Shown here one piece after another: positions 62,921 through 64,000 of a DNA stretch of 64,000 nucleotides. The notes beneath the pieces are model-generated. The model saw only the letters and a list, made by a program, of their open reading frames with translations. It searched no databases and was not told the origin of the DNA. The DNA comes from Parabacteroides sp. PF5-9 (GTDB taxonomy: Bacteria > Bacteroidota > Bacteroidia > Bacteroidales > Tannerellaceae), in contig NZ_JARXWG010000005.1 in assembly GCF_029893105.1 (NCBI RefSeq), positions 1-64,000 on the forward strand, read 5' to 3'. The translations under genes were made by a program, and so were the position numbers. How positions within the stretch are numbered: position 1 is the first letter of the stretch; every line of letters begins with the position of its first letter.

Positions 62921-63391
62921 ATGGCTAAAAGGATAGATACAAACGGGATAAACCCGGATTTAGTGATTAATAGTGCGAAGCCGAGTTATCGGGAAAAAGA
63001 CCTGAAACCTTACGACCCGTCAGCATCGGCTTCTACTCCCGAACCGGAAACAGTAGAGGAAATACCACAGGAGGAAATAATACCTCCTGTGGCTGAACCC
63101 GAAACGGTGAAAGGAAAAGAACGCGAGGAAAATAAACGGAAGCGCAAGGCACAACCGGAGGACTACGAGGCTCTTTTTATCCGAACAGCTCCCACTACCA
63201 CCCGTAGCGGAAAAGCAGTCTATATCCGAAAGGAGTTCCACGACCGTATTATGCGGATTGTGCAGAATATCGGATATAACGAAGTGTCGCTGTTCAGCTA
63301 CATAGATAATGTACTGGAGCATCATTTTAACACCTATCAGGATGACATTACGGAATTGTACCGTAAACGCCGTCCCGAAGATATATTTTAA
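62921..63391 (+). CDS. traB: TraB, DUF3408-domain protein
   Basis: A 156-residue protein with a Pro/Glu-rich N-terminal half (PEPETVEEIPQEEIIPP) and a C-terminal DUF3408-like domain (about 85-150; YIRKEFHDRIMRIVQNIG, SLFSYIDNVLEHHF) that resembles ribbon-helix-helix partner proteins. It probably works with the ParA-like TraA as its DNA-binding partner (inference). It lies 3 bases before the next gene. Confidence 0.88.
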   Translation: MAKRIDTNGINPDLVINSAKPSYREKDLKPYDPSASASTPEPETVEEIPQEEIIPPVAEPETVKGKEREENKRKRKAQPEDYEALFIRTAPTTTRSGKAVYIRKEFHDRIMRIVQNIGYNEVSLFSYIDNVLEHHFNTYQDDITELYRKRRPEDIF

Positions 63392-63394
63392 GCT

Positions 63395-64000
63395 ATGGAA
63401 CGATATATCATTTCAGCCATCGTATTGTATGCATTGGTTGTCGCCGTTTACCTGCTCCGGGAACGGATGCAGAAACGAAAGAAAAATGCAGCGAAAAATC
63501 CCGGTTTCAATCCGTTTCTCTCCATCCCGAAAGAGGATATAATCGGCAAAAGTAAATTTGACCTTAGACAATCCCGGACAGAAGCTACCACGCTGATTCA
63601 TAACGAAAAACTGATTGAAAATGAGCCTATATTTGCTGATGAAAACAAAAAAGATACTCCGGTAACACTCCCTTTGGTTGAATCGGAAACAGTCTTGTCG
63701 GGTGAAAATATGACGGACGAAAATTCAAATGAAATCAATTTAGTAATTGAGAACACACCCCCCGAATTTGAGCCGGAAGATAACACGGAAGATATAGACG
63801 AAGAAGAAACAGAGGACGAAGATAACGAAGGGGTTGCCGGGGTTTCAATGGCTCTTGGACTTGGCTTTGACGATCTGGCGGGAATGGTGCGGACGGTAGA
63901 AACTGCCGATGCCGCAACATCCGAAGAAAAAGAAGAAGCCGGGCGGGTACTGGTTGAGATACGAAAGACCGAAATGTTCGATCAGGTCGCGGGTGATGAA
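63395..64000 (+). CDS. conjugal transfer protein, DUF4122-like, cut by the window edge
   Basis: The frame starts at ATG 63395, 3 bases after the traB stop, and stays open for 202 codons to the window end. It has one N-terminal membrane helix (about 4-22; ISAIVLYALVVAVYLL), a basic cytoplasmic boundary (RERMQKRKKNAAKN) and a long acidic linker (EDNTEDIDEEETEDEDNEG). A following domain has GVSMALGLGFDDLAGMV and ETADAATSEEKEEAGRVL. This fits the DUF4122 proteins called TraC or TraD in Bacteroidetes transfer operons. Confidence 0.8.
   Translation, partial: MERYIISAIVLYALVVAVYLLRERMQKRKKNAAKNPGFNPFLSIPKEDIIGKSKFDLRQSRTEATTLIHNEKLIENEPIFADENKKDTPVTLPLVESETVLSGENMTDENSNEINLVIENTPPEFEPEDNTEDIDEEETEDEDNEGVAGVSMALGLGFDDLAGMVRTVETADAATSEEKEEAGRVLVEIRKTEMFDQVAGDE

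Overview
The window looks like the chromosome of a Bacteroidales bacterium, most likely a Parabacteroides-type gut organism (genus is an inference). Evidence: promoters of the Bacteroidetes form TTTG-N19-TAnnTTTG in front of both tRNA genes, weak Shine-Dalgarno sequences, periplasmic/TPR sensor kinases, BspA-like and FISUMP-type secreted proteins, and a CTnDOT-type conjugative element with rteC, mobABC and traAB.

1-8.9 kb: a divergent AraC-type regulator, then a TetR regulator followed by a complete RND efflux operon (outer membrane TolC, lipoprotein adaptor, HAE1 pump), a PII-like small protein and an STM3941-like membrane protein, closed by an 18-bp hairpin terminator. 8.9-17.2 kb: housekeeping genes (ABC-2 exporter pair, dnaG, a peptidyl-prolyl isomerase, an RluA-type pseudouridine synthase) and a TetR/FabH-like/FabG fatty-acid cluster. 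An initiator tRNA-fMet follows at 17.3 kb.

17.9-28.1 kb: a response regulator and two paralogous TPR histidine kinases, divergent from four genes for secreted proteins (collagen-like/DUF4988 lipoprotein, FISUMP protein, leucine-rich-repeat protein, small unknown). The promoter of the second kinase and that of the secreted-protein operon share the same two-part operator in the same place relative to the -33 element, which ties the two transcription units together. 28.1-36.4 kb: a divergent redox/efflux locus: MarR, thioredoxin lipoprotein, rhodanese and DUF6132 leftwards; a second TolC/adaptor/RND set, a second PII-like protein, DUF2892 and a short AraC protein rightwards. Its shared intergenic region holds a cluster of TTTCY-N3-RGAAA palindromes.

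36.4-39.4 kb: small genes, a 22-bp-period repeat array with a 26-bp palindrome, and tRNA-Val. 39.4 kb to the right edge: an integrative conjugative element of the CTnDOT family. It begins with an IntDOT-like integrase that lacks its C-terminal catalytic part. Next come a highly structured RNA, a DHFR-family gene, DUF302, and a metal-resistance cargo (Fur-family regulator, Cys-rich periplasmic protein, CzcA fused to a TolC domain, CzcB, Zn/Cd-type P-ATPase). Then follow rteC, two excisionase-like HTH genes, ardA, topB, a DUF3945 protein, mobC-mobB-mobA on the minus strand, a presumed oriT/leader region with octamer repeats, and the start of the tra operon (traA, traB and a third gene cut by the window edge). 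Metal resistance occupies the place where classic CTnDOT elements carry tetQ-rteA-rteB.
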